Positions 18,141-27,456 of a DNA stretch of 57,101 bases are shown piece by piece (position 1 is the stretch's first letter; the number at the start of each line of letters is the position of its first letter). The notes under the pieces are model-generated. The model worked only from the letters and a program-made list of their open reading frames with translations, was not told the origin of the DNA and did no database searches. The position numbers were made by a program, and so were the translations under genes. This stretch comes from Telluria antibiotica (GTDB lineage: Bacteria > Pseudomonadota > Gammaproteobacteria > Burkholderiales > Burkholderiaceae_D): NCBI RefSeq assembly GCF_011682055.1, contig NZ_JAAQOM010000029.1:1-57101 (forward strand), in the 5' to 3' direction.

Positions 18141-20408
18141 ATGCCGTACGATCCCAGCCCGCCCAGCGTCAAGCCCTACATCCCGGCGTCCGCGCACTTG
18201 CCGGAGTTGACCTGGCGCGCCCTGATCATGGGCACCGTGCTGGGCATGGTCTTCGGCGCCTCGTCGTTGTACCTCGTGCTGAAAGTGGGCCTCACCGTCA
18301 GCGCATCGATTCCCGTCGCCGTCATCGCGATCACCTTGTTCGGCCTCGCCAAGAAGGTGGGTGGGCGGGAATCGACGATCCTCGAGAACAGCATCACGCA
18401 GACGGCCGGTTCGGCCGGCGAATCGATCGCGTTCGGCCTCGGCGTCACGATGCCCGCCATCATGATCCTCGGCTTCGACCTGGAGATCTCGCGCGTCATG
18501 CTCGTGGGCGTGCTGGGCGGCCTGCTGGGCATCCTCATGATGATCCCGATGCGCCGCACGATGATCGTCGACCAGCACCGCGAACTGAAATACCCGGAAG
18601 GCACGGCGTGCGCCGAAGTGTTGAAGGCCGCGGCGACCGAGACCTCGCGCGAGGCCGCGGGCGAAGTGCGCGACGCCGATTCCGACGAGGCGAAGGAGGC
18701 GCGCATGCGTGCCTTCATCATCTTCGGCGGCTTCGGCCTCGGCTTGCTGTACAAGGTTCTCAACATCTCGCTGAAGCTGTGGAAGGACACCGTCAACTTC
18801 GTGTTCGACGCGCCGCTGAAGGCCGGTTCGGCCGGGGCCGAGATCTCGCCGGAGCTGCTGGGCGTGGGCTACATCATCGGCCCGCGCATCGCGATGATCA
18901 TGGCGGGCGGCGGCGTGCTGTCATACCTCCTGTTGATCCCGATGATCAAGTTTTTCGGCGACGCGCTGACGGTGCCGGTGGCGCCGGGCACGATGCTGAT
19001 CCGCGACATGAGCCCGGACGACGTGCGTAGCGCGTACGTGCTGTACATCGGCGCGGGCGCCGTCGCGGCGGGCGGCCTGATCTCGCTCGTGCGTTCCCTG
19101 CCCACGATCTGGAACGGCTTGAAGGGCGGACTCGCAGGAATCGGGAAAAATGCGGGAAAAGCATCGGCCGTCGACTCGTCGCTGCGCACCGAGCAGGACA
19201 TCCCGCTGAAATGGGTCGTCATCGGCTGCCTGGGCATCATCGCCGTCATCACGTTCTCCACGCCGCTGCACATGAACGTGCTGGGCGCGCTGCTGATCCT
19301 CGTGTTCGGCTTCCTGTTCTCGACCGTGTCGTCGCGGCTGACGGGGGAGGTGGGCTCGTCGTCGAACCCGATCTCCGGCATGGCCGTCGCCACGCTGCTG
19401 TTCACGTGCCTGATCTTCCTCGTGATGGGCTGGACGGGCGGGCGCTACTACGTGACGGCGCTGTCCGTCGGCGCCATCGTCTGCATCGCCGCGAGCAACG
19501 CGGGCACGACGTCGCAAGACCTCAAGACGGGCTTCCTCGTCGGCTCCACGCCGCGCCTGCAGCAGTACGCGATCCTGGTCGGCGCGTTGGCTTCCGCGCT
19601 GATCCTGGGCCCGATCCTGTTGAAGCTGAACGAGGCGGGCACCGTGTACGTGCCGGCCGCGCAGGTGGCGCCACGCGTGACGACCGATGCGACCAAGCTG
19701 ACGGACACGATGCAGCTGCAAGGCCCGCAGGCGGCATCCGACCACGCCACGTACAAGGTCTGGCAAAAGACCGATACGGTGGGCGGCCCGGCCGGCAAAT
19801 ACCTCGTGCGTCCCGACGGTACGCTCGCCTACCTCGTCGACCCGGGCATCAACGGCCAGTTCCACACGCGCCCGGATGGTTCCGAAGTCAAGAAATACGA
19901 TGCGCCGAAGGCCGTGCTGATGTCGTACATCATCAAGGGCATCCTCGACCACCAGCTGCCGTGGACGCTGGTGCTGTTCGGCGTGATGGTCGCGGTCGTG
20001 CTGGAGATGTCGGGCGTCGCGTCGCTCGCGTTCACGGTGGGCGTGTACCTGCCGCTCGTGTCCACGTTGCCCATCGCGATCGGCGGCATCATCCGCTGGC
20101 TCGTCGACCGCCGCAACAACACGCTGCCGCAGTACAACGGCCTATCCGCGGACGAGCTGCAGGCCGCGGGCGACCGCAGCTCCGGCACCTTGCTCGCGTC
20201 GGGCTATATCGCGGGCGGCGCGCTGGCGGGCATCATCATCGCCATCACGGCCGGCGTGATGACGGACTTCGATAATGCGATGAACAAATGGGCCGAGGCG
20301 ATGAATCCGTTCTTCGCGGGCGCGAGCGCCGACCTGCTGTCCATCCTTCCGTATGCGGCGATCTGCGTGCTGCTGTACGTCGTCGGTCGCGAGAAACCTG
20401 CGAAATGA
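18141..20408 (+). CDS. OPT-family oligopeptide transporter
   Basis: 755 residues from the ATG at 18141, preceded by GAAGGA; a longer in-frame extension lacks a start signal. A multi-helix inner-membrane protein of the OPT family, expected to import small peptides or metal-chelate complexes with protons. Family features include GLTVSASIPVAVIAI near the N-terminus, NSITQTAGSAGESIAFG (a conserved OPT segment), KYPEGTACAEVL and NAGTTSQDLKTGFLVG. A loop of about 80 soluble residues lies between helices near 490-570. Single gene, convergent with a LysR regulator. Confidence 0.9.
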   Translation: MPYDPSPPSVKPYIPASAHLPELTWRALIMGTVLGMVFGASSLYLVLKVGLTVSASIPVAVIAITLFGLAKKVGGRESTILENSITQTAGSAGESIAFGLGVTMPAIMILGFDLEISRVMLVGVLGGLLGILMMIPMRRTMIVDQHRELKYPEGTACAEVLKAAATETSREAAGEVRDADSDEAKEARMRAFIIFGGFGLGLLYKVLNISLKLWKDTVNFVFDAPLKAGSAGAEISPELLGVGYIIGPRIAMIMAGGGVLSYLLLIPMIKFFGDALTVPVAPGTMLIRDMSPDDVRSAYVLYIGAGAVAAGGLISLVRSLPTIWNGLKGGLAGIGKNAGKASAVDSSLRTEQDIPLKWVVIGCLGIIAVITFSTPLHMNVLGALLILVFGFLFSTVSSRLTGEVGSSSNPISGMAVATLLFTCLIFLVMGWTGGRYYVTALSVGAIVCIAASNAGTTSQDLKTGFLVGSTPRLQQYAILVGALASALILGPILLKLNEAGTVYVPAAQVAPRVTTDATKLTDTMQLQGPQAASDHATYKVWQKTDTVGGPAGKYLVRPDGTLAYLVDPGINGQFHTRPDGSEVKKYDAPKAVLMSYIIKGILDHQLPWTLVLFGVMVAVVLEMSGVASLAFTVGVYLPLVSTLPIAIGGIIRWLVDRRNNTLPQYNGLSADELQAAGDRSSGTLLASGYIAGGALAGIIIAITAGVMTDFDNAMNKWAEAMNPFFAGASADLLSILPYAAICVLLYVVGREKPAK

Positions 20409-20416
20409 TACGGCAT

Positions 20417-20476
20417 GGTGGGCTCGGGGAGCCCACCCTACGGCAGCGTCAATTCGTAGGGTGGGCACCGAATGCA
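20417..20476. repeat. REP-like palindrome pair, site A (second half degenerate)
   Basis: GGTGGGCTC-GGG-GAGCCCACC (9-base-pair stem, 20417-20437) is followed by CTACGG. After about 12 bases comes the inverted partner CGTAGGGTGGGCACCG, whose hairpin is decayed. It lies between the convergent OPT and LysR genes. Confidence 0.8.
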
Positions 20477-20478
20477 CG

Positions 20479-21375
20479 TCACGCGGAGAGCGTCGCGCGC
20501 ATTGCTTCCATCTCCGCCACGATCCACGCGCGGAAATGCTGCACCTTCGTCATCGCCTCCTTGTGCGGATTGACGAGCAGCCGATACCCATAACCGAACG
20601 GCGCGCTCTTGCACGCGAGCTGCAACAGCGTGCCGGCGCGAATGTCCTCGAACGCGATCCCGTACGGCACCAGCCCGATCCCCTGGCCGGCGACGGCTGC
20701 CTGCGCCAGCACGCCCCAGTGGCTGTACATCCGCGCAAAGTCGTAATCGCCCTTCAGCGCGCGGTTCTCGTTCAATAGCTGCAGCCAGCCTTCCGGCGTG
20801 CGTTCGCACAGCAGCGGGAAGCGTTTCAGGTCGGCCAGCGTAAGGGCGTCCTGGCCATCGGCCAGCAGGTCCGGGCTGTACACGGGCACGAGGCGCTCGC
20901 GGAACAGCAGCGCCGGGTCGCCATCCTTCACGGGGCCGTAGCGGATCGCCACGTCGACGGCGTCGTCCTCGATGTCGACCGGAGTGTCGTTCGAATCGAT
21001 GCGCAGGTCCAGTTCCGGGTGCAGCTTCGTGAAGCGCGACATCCGGGGCACGAGCCACTTGATGGCGAACGAGTGCGTCGTCGAGATGCGCAGCACGGCT
21101 TCCTCGTCACCACGCTGCAGCGCCGCCACCTTGCCGCGCAGGTCGGCCAGCATGCGCGCGACGACGATCGCGAGTTCCTGCCCCTTCGCGGTCAGCGCGA
21201 TGTGGCGCGGGTGGCGGACGAACAGGGGGAATCCGATCGCTTCCTCCAGTTGCTTGACCTGCAGGCTGACCGCGGCCGGCGTCTTGTGCAGCTCGCGGGC
21301 CGCCAGCTTGAAGCTGCCCCAGCGGGCGGCGCAATCGAAATCGATCAGGCCGGAGAGGCTGCGCAGCGGTTTCAC
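20479..21375 (-). CDS. LysR-family transcriptional regulator, GcvA-like
   Basis: 298 residues. The N-terminal winged helix-turn-helix (about 5-65) has the pattern FKLAARELHKTPAAVSLQVKQLE. The LysR substrate-binding domain (about 90-295) senses an unknown small molecule; the segment DVAIRYGPVKDGD is typical of the GcvA/AmpR-like branch. It is divergent from the epimerase gene across a 169-base region containing a T-N11-A dyad close to its own start, so it probably represses itself and may control the epimerase. Its stop codon nearly abuts the repeat pair from the convergent OPT gene. Confidence 0.9.
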   Translation of the reverse strand: MKPLRSLSGLIDFDCAARWGSFKLAARELHKTPAAVSLQVKQLEEAIGFPLFVRHPRHIALTAKGQELAIVVARMLADLRGKVAALQRGDEEAVLRISTTHSFAIKWLVPRMSRFTKLHPELDLRIDSNDTPVDIEDDAVDVAIRYGPVKDGDPALLFRERLVPVYSPDLLADGQDALTLADLKRFPLLCERTPEGWLQLLNENRALKGDYDFARMYSHWGVLAQAAVAGQGIGLVPYGIAFEDIRAGTLLQLACKSAPFGYGYRLLVNPHKEAMTKVQHFRAWIVAEMEAMRATLSA

Positions 21376-21388
21376 CGCTCACTCCAGC

Positions 21389-21403
21389 ATAAGTTTTTCT
21401 TAT
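21389..21403. promoter_or_regulatory. LysR-type operator dyad
   Basis: ATAAG-TTTTT-CTTAT is a perfect dyad satisfying the LysR T-N11-A rule. A third half-site, ATAAG, follows at 21406-21410. It lies 14 bases upstream of the lysR start codon, inside an AT-rich stretch within an otherwise GC-rich region. Confidence 0.6.
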
Positions 21404-21544
21404 TCATAAGATTTATTTTTCTCGTTTGAACAATTGCGCATCTGGTTACAGAATATAGCGGATTGGCCACGACCGTGCCATGCCCACAGACCAAGGGGCG
21501 CGTCGAAACCCATCCGGTTTTTCCACGTGCGTAAGGAAAACTTC

Positions 21545-22474
21545 ATGTCCAAGAACATTCTGGTGATCGGCGGTACCCGTTACATCGGACGGCTGCTCGT
21601 GCAACGGCTGCTGCGTGCGGGTCATCGCGTGACCATCGCGACGCGCGGCTACGCGCCCGACCCGTTCGGCGACCGCATCGCGCGTGTGCGCGTCGACCGG
21701 CGCAACGAGACGGCGATGCGCAACGCGTTTTCCGGTCTCGGCCCGTTCGACATCGTGTACGACCAGATGTGCTACAACCCGCTCGACGCCGCCATTTCCG
21801 TGCGCACGTTCGCGGGGAGGGTGGGGCGCTACGTGATGGCGTCCACCATCGATGCCTACCGCGCCCTCGGCTATGGCCACGACCGTCCGCTGCGCGAAGC
21901 CGACCTCGCCGTCGAGGCGCAGCGCATCGACACCGCGTACCCGTGGCACGACCCCTGCCGCGCCACCGAGTGCTACGTCGCCGGCAAGGTGCAGGCCGAG
22001 GCCTATCTCGTGCGCGACGGCTCGCTGCCGCTCGTGACGCCGCGTCTCGCGCACGTGTTGGGCGGACCGGAAGACTTCACGGGACGCCTTGCGCACTACG
22101 TGGAGCTGGCGCGCATGGGCGGCGTCCTGGAATACTCGGACGCGCAGGCGGCGCTGTCGTTCCTGCCGCTGCAGGGCGCGGCCGATTTTCTGGTGTGGGT
22201 CGGCATGCAGGATTTCACGGGCCCCGTCAATGCGGCATGCGACGGGTCGCTGTCGGCCGCGCAGTTGTACGAGCGGGTGGGCGCCGTGCTCGATACGCCC
22301 GTGACGATGCGCCAGAAGGTGCCGCCGGAGCCAATGGGCCGGCTGTCGCCGTTCGACGTGCCGGGGGCGATCGTGCTGGACACGTCGCGCGCGCAGGCGC
22401 TCGGCTACCGGTTCGGACATAGCGACGACTGGATCGACGACACAATCCAGTTGCACGACCTGGCGTTTGTGTAA
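21545..22474 (+). CDS. NAD-dependent epimerase/dehydratase-like protein
   Basis: 309 residues from the ATG at 21545; an upstream in-frame ATG at 21434 adds a basic leader without family resemblance. Extended short-chain dehydrogenase fold: the Rossmann motif appears as VIGGTRYIGRLL (GGTxxIG, near residue 8). The usual YxxxK is replaced by a CYVAGK region near 142, so catalysis by the classical Tyr-Lys pair should be confirmed. It resembles isoflavone-reductase/epimerase-like proteins of unknown substrate. Divergent from the LysR gene, which is its likely regulator, and convergent with the POT transporter. Confidence 0.75.
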   Translation: MSKNILVIGGTRYIGRLLVQRLLRAGHRVTIATRGYAPDPFGDRIARVRVDRRNETAMRNAFSGLGPFDIVYDQMCYNPLDAAISVRTFAGRVGRYVMASTIDAYRALGYGHDRPLREADLAVEAQRIDTAYPWHDPCRATECYVAGKVQAEAYLVRDGSLPLVTPRLAHVLGGPEDFTGRLAHYVELARMGGVLEYSDAQAALSFLPLQGAADFLVWVGMQDFTGPVNAACDGSLSAAQLYERVGAVLDTPVTMRQKVPPEPMGRLSPFDVPGAIVLDTSRAQALGYRFGHSDDWIDDTIQLHDLAFV

Positions 22475-22500
22475 GACGCAAGCGTGATGCACGCGTCACG

Positions 22501-22526
22501 CGTGGGCACGGGGTGCCCACCCTACG
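22501..22526. repeat. REP-like palindrome, site B (single)
   Basis: GTGGGCAC-GGG-GTGCCCAC followed by CCTACG. A single copy of the repeat unit lying between the convergent epimerase and POT genes. Confidence 0.8.
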
Positions 22527-22552
22527 TAAAACGATGGCCGGAGGCGCTCGTT

Positions 22553-24055
22553 TTACTTCACGCCGTGCATCAGTTTCTGGATCAGCGGCGCGATCAGGAA
22601 CAGCAGCACGCCGGCGCCGATCAGGGCCCAGAAGCCGAACGTGTAGCCGGACAGCGCCGATTCCACGGTCATGCCTTTTTCGCCGGAGACGATCGAGGCG
22701 AAGATGCCGGACAGGTTGTTGCCGATGCCGGTCGACAGGAACCAGCCGCCCATGCCCAGGCCGACGAGGCGGGTGGGCGCGAGCTTGGTCACCATCGACA
22801 GGCCGATCGGCGACAGGCACAGTTCACCGACGGACTGGATCACGTACACCATGAACAGCGTCCAGAACGGGATCTTGCTGTCCGGGCCGACGAGGTGCTG
22901 CAGCGCGAACATCAGCAGCAGGAACGCGAGGCCGTTGAAGATCAGGCCCAGGCCGAACTTGCGCGGAATCGACGGGTTCTTGCGGCCCATCGCCGTCCAC
23001 ACGGCGGCGACGATCGGCGCGATCACGATGATCGCGAGCGTATTGACGGACTGGAACCAGCCGGTCGGGAAGGTCCAGCCGCCAAAGTCGCGGCGCACGA
23101 TGTACTCGGCCAGGAACGTGAACGAGCTGCCGGCCTGTTCGAAGAAGCACCAGAACATCACGTTGAAGAAGAAGATGACGAGCATCGCGATCGTCTTGTC
23201 GCGCACGACGGCGCCGCCGCGGATGCCTTCCACCATCAGCATGACGGCGAGGATGATGAAGAGGACGGACAGCACGCCCTGCAGCTTTTCCGCGCCCAGC
23301 TTCAGCAGGAAGTACACGACGGGGATCACGATGAACGAGCCGATGACGACGCCGATCACGCGCACCGGATTGCCGAGTGGCCCGGTGGCGGCGCCGATGC
23401 CCTTCAGCATGCGGCGGCCGATCTGGAACCAGATCAGCGACAGGATCATGCCCACGCCGGCCGCGAAGAACACGACCTTGTAAGCTGGGACGCCGGTCTG
23501 GCTCGACATGCTCTGCGCGAGCGCGCCCGTGAGGATCGGGGCGAGGAAGCCGCCGCCGTTGATGCCCATGTAGAAGATGGTGAAGCCGGAGTCGCGGCGC
23601 TGGTCGTTGATGGCGTACAGCTGGCCCACCATCGCCGAGATGTTCGGCTTGAACATGCCGTTGCCGACGATGATCGTCGCGAGGCCCATCTTGAAGATGT
23701 CGGGATTCGGGATCGTGATGGCGAACAGGCCGAGCACCATGAACGAGGCGCCGACGAGGATGGAACGCTGGTAGCCGATGACGCGGTCGGCGATGTAGCC
23801 GCCGAACACGGCGCCCGCGTAGACGAGGGCGAGGTAGGAGCCGTAGGTCAGGTTGGCGTCGGCCTGGCCCACGCCGCTGCCGCCGTAGAACTGGGCGACG
23901 ATGTAGAGCACGAGGGCCCAACGGATGCCATAGAAAGCGAAGCGTTCCCAGAATTCCGTCATGAACAGCATCCATAGCGGCGCCGGGTGGCCCATGATCT
24001 GCTTGAATTCCGGTACCGCTTTCGGTTCCGCGGTAGTAGTAGCTGCACCGCTCAT
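22553..24055 (-). CDS. POT-family proton-dependent peptide transporter
   Basis: 500 residues from the ATG at 24055, which follows GGGAGG; a longer frame from 24103 has no site. A major-facilitator protein of the inner membrane that imports di- and tripeptides with protons. The POT signature ExxERF appears as TEFWERFAFYGIRWALVLY near the first helix, and NGGGFLAPILTGAL and FEQAGSSFTFLAEY follow. About 12-14 hydrophobic helices are visible. It stands alone; the 236-base region upstream is shared with the divergent ppnN gene. Confidence 0.93.
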   Translation of the reverse strand: MSGAATTTAEPKAVPEFKQIMGHPAPLWMLFMTEFWERFAFYGIRWALVLYIVAQFYGGSGVGQADANLTYGSYLALVYAGAVFGGYIADRVIGYQRSILVGASFMVLGLFAITIPNPDIFKMGLATIIVGNGMFKPNISAMVGQLYAINDQRRDSGFTIFYMGINGGGFLAPILTGALAQSMSSQTGVPAYKVVFFAAGVGMILSLIWFQIGRRMLKGIGAATGPLGNPVRVIGVVIGSFIVIPVVYFLLKLGAEKLQGVLSVLFIILAVMLMVEGIRGGAVVRDKTIAMLVIFFFNVMFWCFFEQAGSSFTFLAEYIVRRDFGGWTFPTGWFQSVNTLAIIVIAPIVAAVWTAMGRKNPSIPRKFGLGLIFNGLAFLLLMFALQHLVGPDSKIPFWTLFMVYVIQSVGELCLSPIGLSMVTKLAPTRLVGLGMGGWFLSTGIGNNLSGIFASIVSGEKGMTVESALSGYTFGFWALIGAGVLLFLIAPLIQKLMHGVK

Positions 24056-24291
24056 GCGGTTCCTCCCCTGATCTTTATAAGAATGTTTGCGTATGCGGGG
24101 CATGGCCAGCCTGGGTAAGGGTGGCCGCCCAGCGTCGCATTTTAGTGGAAATCGTGCATATGGGGCCAGCTTTTTACAACTCTGCCATATGCGGAATCGG
24201 CATAAACGAAATGGAGGTCACAAAGTCGGGTGAGTTGTCGTATATTGGAGCAACAGTCACACCGATTCACAGCAGAGAAAAGGAATACACC

Positions 24292-25662
24292 ATGAATTAC
24301 GACGTTGTCGATACGCTGATTTCACCGGAAGGACGTCTGGAAGTCCTGTCGAAGGCCGAAGTGGCCAAGCTCCTCGATACGAGCCAGGGTGGCCTGTACC
24401 AGATCTTCCGCAAGTGTGCGCTGGCGGTACTGAACTCCGGCAGCTCGATCGACGACGGCAAGGAACTGCTCGAGCGGTACAGGGAATTCGACATCAAGAT
24501 CATCCAGCGCGAACGGGGCATCAAGCTCGATATCCGCGGCGCGCCCGCCCACGCGTTCGTCGAAGGCAAGATGATCAAGGGTATCCACGAGCACCTGTTC
24601 TCGGTCCTGCGCGACATCGTCTACGTGAACTTCGAAGTGACGGACAATCCGCGCTTCGACCTCACGCGCCCGGAAGGCATCACGGACGCCGTATTCCACA
24701 TCCTGCGCAACGCCAACGTGCTCCAGCCGCAGCGCAATCCGAACCTCGTCGTGTGCTGGGGCGGCCACTCGATCAATCGCGTCGAGTACAACTATTCGAA
24801 GCACGTCGGCTACCAACTGGGCCTGCGCGAACTCGATATCTGCACGGGTTGCGGCCCGGGCGCGATGAAGGGCCCGATGAAGGGTGCCACCATCGGCCAC
24901 GCGAAGCAGCGGCTGCAGGGCGGCCGGTACCTCGGCATCTCGGAGCCGGGCATCATCGCCGCCGAGTCGCCGAACCCGATCGTCAACGACCTCGTGATCA
25001 TGCCGGACATCGAGAAGCGCCTGGAAGCGTTCGTGCGCACGGGCCACGGCATCGTCGTGTTCCCGGGCGGCGCCGGCACGGCGGAAGAGATCCTGTACAT
25101 CCTCGGCATCCTGCTCCACCCGGACAACGCGGAAGTGCCGTTCCCGCTCGTGTTCACGGGGCCGGCGACGGCGCGCGAATACTTCGAGCAGATCGACCAG
25201 TTCATCGGCCTCACGCTGGGCGCGAAGGCGCAAAGCCGCTACAAGATCATCATCGACGACCCGGACGCCGTCGCGCGCGAGATGCAGACGGGGATCCGCC
25301 AGGTGCGCGAATTCCGCAAGTCGCGCAGCGATGCGTACTACTTCAACTGGGGCTTGCGCATCGATCCGGAATTCCAGAAGCCGTTCCGTCCCACGCACGA
25401 GAACATGCGCAACCTGCTGCTTTCCAAGAACCAGGAGACGCATTTGCTGGCGGCGAACTTGCGCCGCGCGTTCTCGGGCGTCGTCGCGGGCAACGTGAAG
25501 GAAGAGGGCATACGCGCGATCGAGCAGTTCGGCAAGTTCGAGATCCACGGCGAGAACGAGATCATGGCGCCGATGGATGCGCTGCTGCAGTCGTTCGTGG
25601 AACAGAGCCGCATGAAGTTGCCGGGCAAGGAGTATGTGCCCTGCTACCGCGTCGTACGGTAA
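24292..25662 (+). CDS. ppnN: Pyrimidine/purine nucleotide 5'-monophosphate nucleosidase
   Basis: 456 residues from the ATG at 24292 behind AAAGGA; E. coli PpnN (YgdH) has 454. It cleaves nucleoside monophosphates to base and ribose 5-phosphate and, in E. coli, is activated by (p)ppGpp. The N-terminal and C-terminal flanking domains surround the LOG fold, with GCGPGAMKGPMKGA (about 188-201) and PGGAGTAEE (about 258-266), the nucleotide-binding and catalytic motif of the family. Single gene, convergent with lysS. Confidence 0.93.
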   Translation: MNYDVVDTLISPEGRLEVLSKAEVAKLLDTSQGGLYQIFRKCALAVLNSGSSIDDGKELLERYREFDIKIIQRERGIKLDIRGAPAHAFVEGKMIKGIHEHLFSVLRDIVYVNFEVTDNPRFDLTRPEGITDAVFHILRNANVLQPQRNPNLVVCWGGHSINRVEYNYSKHVGYQLGLRELDICTGCGPGAMKGPMKGATIGHAKQRLQGGRYLGISEPGIIAAESPNPIVNDLVIMPDIEKRLEAFVRTGHGIVVFPGGAGTAEEILYILGILLHPDNAEVPFPLVFTGPATAREYFEQIDQFIGLTLGAKAQSRYKIIIDDPDAVAREMQTGIRQVREFRKSRSDAYYFNWGLRIDPEFQKPFRPTHENMRNLLLSKNQETHLLAANLRRAFSGVVAGNVKEEGIRAIEQFGKFEIHGENEIMAPMDALLQSFVEQSRMKLPGKEYVPCYRVVR

Positions 25663-25673
25663 ATTTGGCGCCT

Positions 25674-25818
25674 GGCGGGCTCGGGGAGCCCACCCTACGG
25701 CGTATCGATATTCGCTGAAACCATTCACGGTAGGGTGGGCACCCCGTGCCCACGCGGACTACGGCATGTCGATGTTCGATGCCATCGTCAAACGTAGGGT
25801 GGGCACCCCGTGCCCACC
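25674..25818. repeat. REP-like palindrome cluster, site C (three units)
   Basis: One unit in forward orientation (25674-25700, hairpin then CCCTACGG) and two in reverse (25729-25753 and 25793-25817, GTAGGGTGGGCACCCCGTGCCCAC). The two reverse copies are identical over this core. The cluster lies between the convergent ppnN and lysS genes, next to a bidirectional terminator. Confidence 0.85.
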
Positions 25819-25832
25819 GTGCCGGCCATAAG

Positions 25833-25867
25833 AAAAGGCGCGGACGACGAATCGTCCGCGCCTTTTT
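25833..25867. terminator. Bidirectional terminator between ppnN and lysS
   Basis: A perfect 15-base-pair stem, AAAAGGCGCGGACGA with TCGTCCGCGCCTTTT around CGAA, has a run of T on both strands. It serves the convergent genes on either side. Confidence 0.9.
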
Positions 25868-25882
25868 CGTGATGCGTGACGT

Positions 25883-27433
25883 TTAATCTTCCTTGCGGAG
25901 GTGCGGGAACAGCAGCACGTCGCGGATGTTCGGCGAATCGGTGATGATCATCATCAGGCGGTCGATGCCGATGCCGCAGCCACCCGTCGGAGGCATGCCG
26001 TATTCCAGCGCGCGGATGTAGTCGGCGTCGTAGTACATCGCCTCTTCATCGCCCGCCTGCTTCGCTTCGACCTGCGCCAGGAAGCGCGCCGACTGGTCTT
26101 CCGGATCGTTCAACTCGGAGAAGCCGTTGGCGATCTCGCGGCCCACCATGAACAGCTCGAAGCGTTCCGTGATGCCTGCGCGCGTGTCCGACGCGCGCGC
26201 GAGCGGCGACACTTCGACCGGATAGTCGATGATGAACGTCGGCTCCCACAGCTGCGCTTCCGCCGTCTCTTCGAACAGCGAGAGTTGCAACGCGCCCATG
26301 CCCGAGATGGCGTGCGGCTTGACGCCGAACTTCGCCAGCTCCGCCTTCAGGAAGTCCATGTCGTGCAACTGCGCGTCCGTGTAGTGCGGCGCGAACTTGT
26401 TGATGGCCTGGACGATCGTCAGGCGGTGGAAGGGCTTCGACAGATCCAGTGCGCGGCCGCCGTACGTCAGTTCGGCGGTGCCGTGCGCGTCGATGGCGGC
26501 CTGGCGGATGACGGCTTCCGTGAAGTCCATCAGCCATTTGTAGTCGGTCCAGGCGGCGTAGAACTCCATCATCGTGAATTCCGGATTGTGACGGATCGAC
26601 ACGCCCTCGTTGCGGAAGTTACGGTTGATCTCGAACACGCGGTCGAAGCCGCCCACGACGAGGCGCTTCAGGTACAGCTCGGGCGCGATGCGCAGGAACA
26701 TCTGCATGTCCAGCGCGTTGTGGTGCGTGATGAACGGTTTCGCGGCGGCGCCGCCCGGGATCGGGTGCAGCATCGGCGTCTCGACTTCCATGAAGCCGTG
26801 GTCCTGCATGAAGCGGCGGATCGACGAGATGGCGGCCGTGCGCGCCTTGAACGTGCGGCGCGTCTCTTCGTTCATGATCAGGTCGACGTAGCGCTGGCGG
26901 TACTTCGTTTCCTGGTCGGCGAGGCCGTGGAACTTGTCCGGCAGCGGACGCAGCGCCTTCGTGATCAGGCGGAGCACGGTGACCTTCACCGTCAGCTCGT
27001 CCGTCTTCGTCTTGAACAGCGTGCCTTCGACGCCCAGGATGTCGCCCAGGTCGTAGTGGCGCAGCGCTTCCATCGCTTCCTCGCCCGTGTTGTCGAGGGT
27101 GGCGTAGATCTGGATGCGGCCATCGGCGCGCGGGCCCGACGCGTCTTGCAACGTCGCGAAAGCGGCCTTCTTGCCCGCTTCACGCTTGAGCATCATGCGG
27201 CCCGCCAGCACGACGGCTTGCGGCTCCGCTTCCAGTTGTTCGCGCGTCCAGCCGCCGAACTGCTCGGCGAGGTCGGCCGCCTTGTGCTGCGGGACGAAGT
27301 CGTTCGGGAAGGCGATGCCTTTTTCGCGGATCGCGGCCAGCTTCACGCGGCGTTCGGCGATGATCTTGTTGTCCTCGGCCGCGAGGCTGGTCGGCTCGTT
27401 GCCCGGTTGCTGTTCTTGGTGTTCGGTGCTCAT
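25883..27433 (-). CDS. lysS: Lysyl-tRNA synthetase (class II)
   Basis: 516 residues; charges tRNA-Lys with lysine. The N-terminal OB-fold anticodon domain (about 60-170) includes GRMMLKREAGKKAAFATLQD. The class II catalytic core carries motif 2 FRNEGVSIRHNPEFTMMEFY and motif 3 GGCGIGIDRLMM near the C-terminus. Third gene of a minus-strand cluster prfB-HAD-lysS; prfB-lysS adjacency is common in proteobacteria. It has its own terminator and begins 24 bases after the HAD gene. Confidence 0.97.
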   Translation of the reverse strand: MSTEHQEQQPGNEPTSLAAEDNKIIAERRVKLAAIREKGIAFPNDFVPQHKAADLAEQFGGWTREQLEAEPQAVVLAGRMMLKREAGKKAAFATLQDASGPRADGRIQIYATLDNTGEEAMEALRHYDLGDILGVEGTLFKTKTDELTVKVTVLRLITKALRPLPDKFHGLADQETKYRQRYVDLIMNEETRRTFKARTAAISSIRRFMQDHGFMEVETPMLHPIPGGAAAKPFITHHNALDMQMFLRIAPELYLKRLVVGGFDRVFEINRNFRNEGVSIRHNPEFTMMEFYAAWTDYKWLMDFTEAVIRQAAIDAHGTAELTYGGRALDLSKPFHRLTIVQAINKFAPHYTDAQLHDMDFLKAELAKFGVKPHAISGMGALQLSLFEETAEAQLWEPTFIIDYPVEVSPLARASDTRAGITERFELFMVGREIANGFSELNDPEDQSARFLAQVEAKQAGDEEAMYYDADYIRALEYGMPPTGGCGIGIDRLMMIITDSPNIRDVLLFPHLRKED

Positions 27434-27456
27434 GTCAGTATCTGTCTAGTTTGGAA

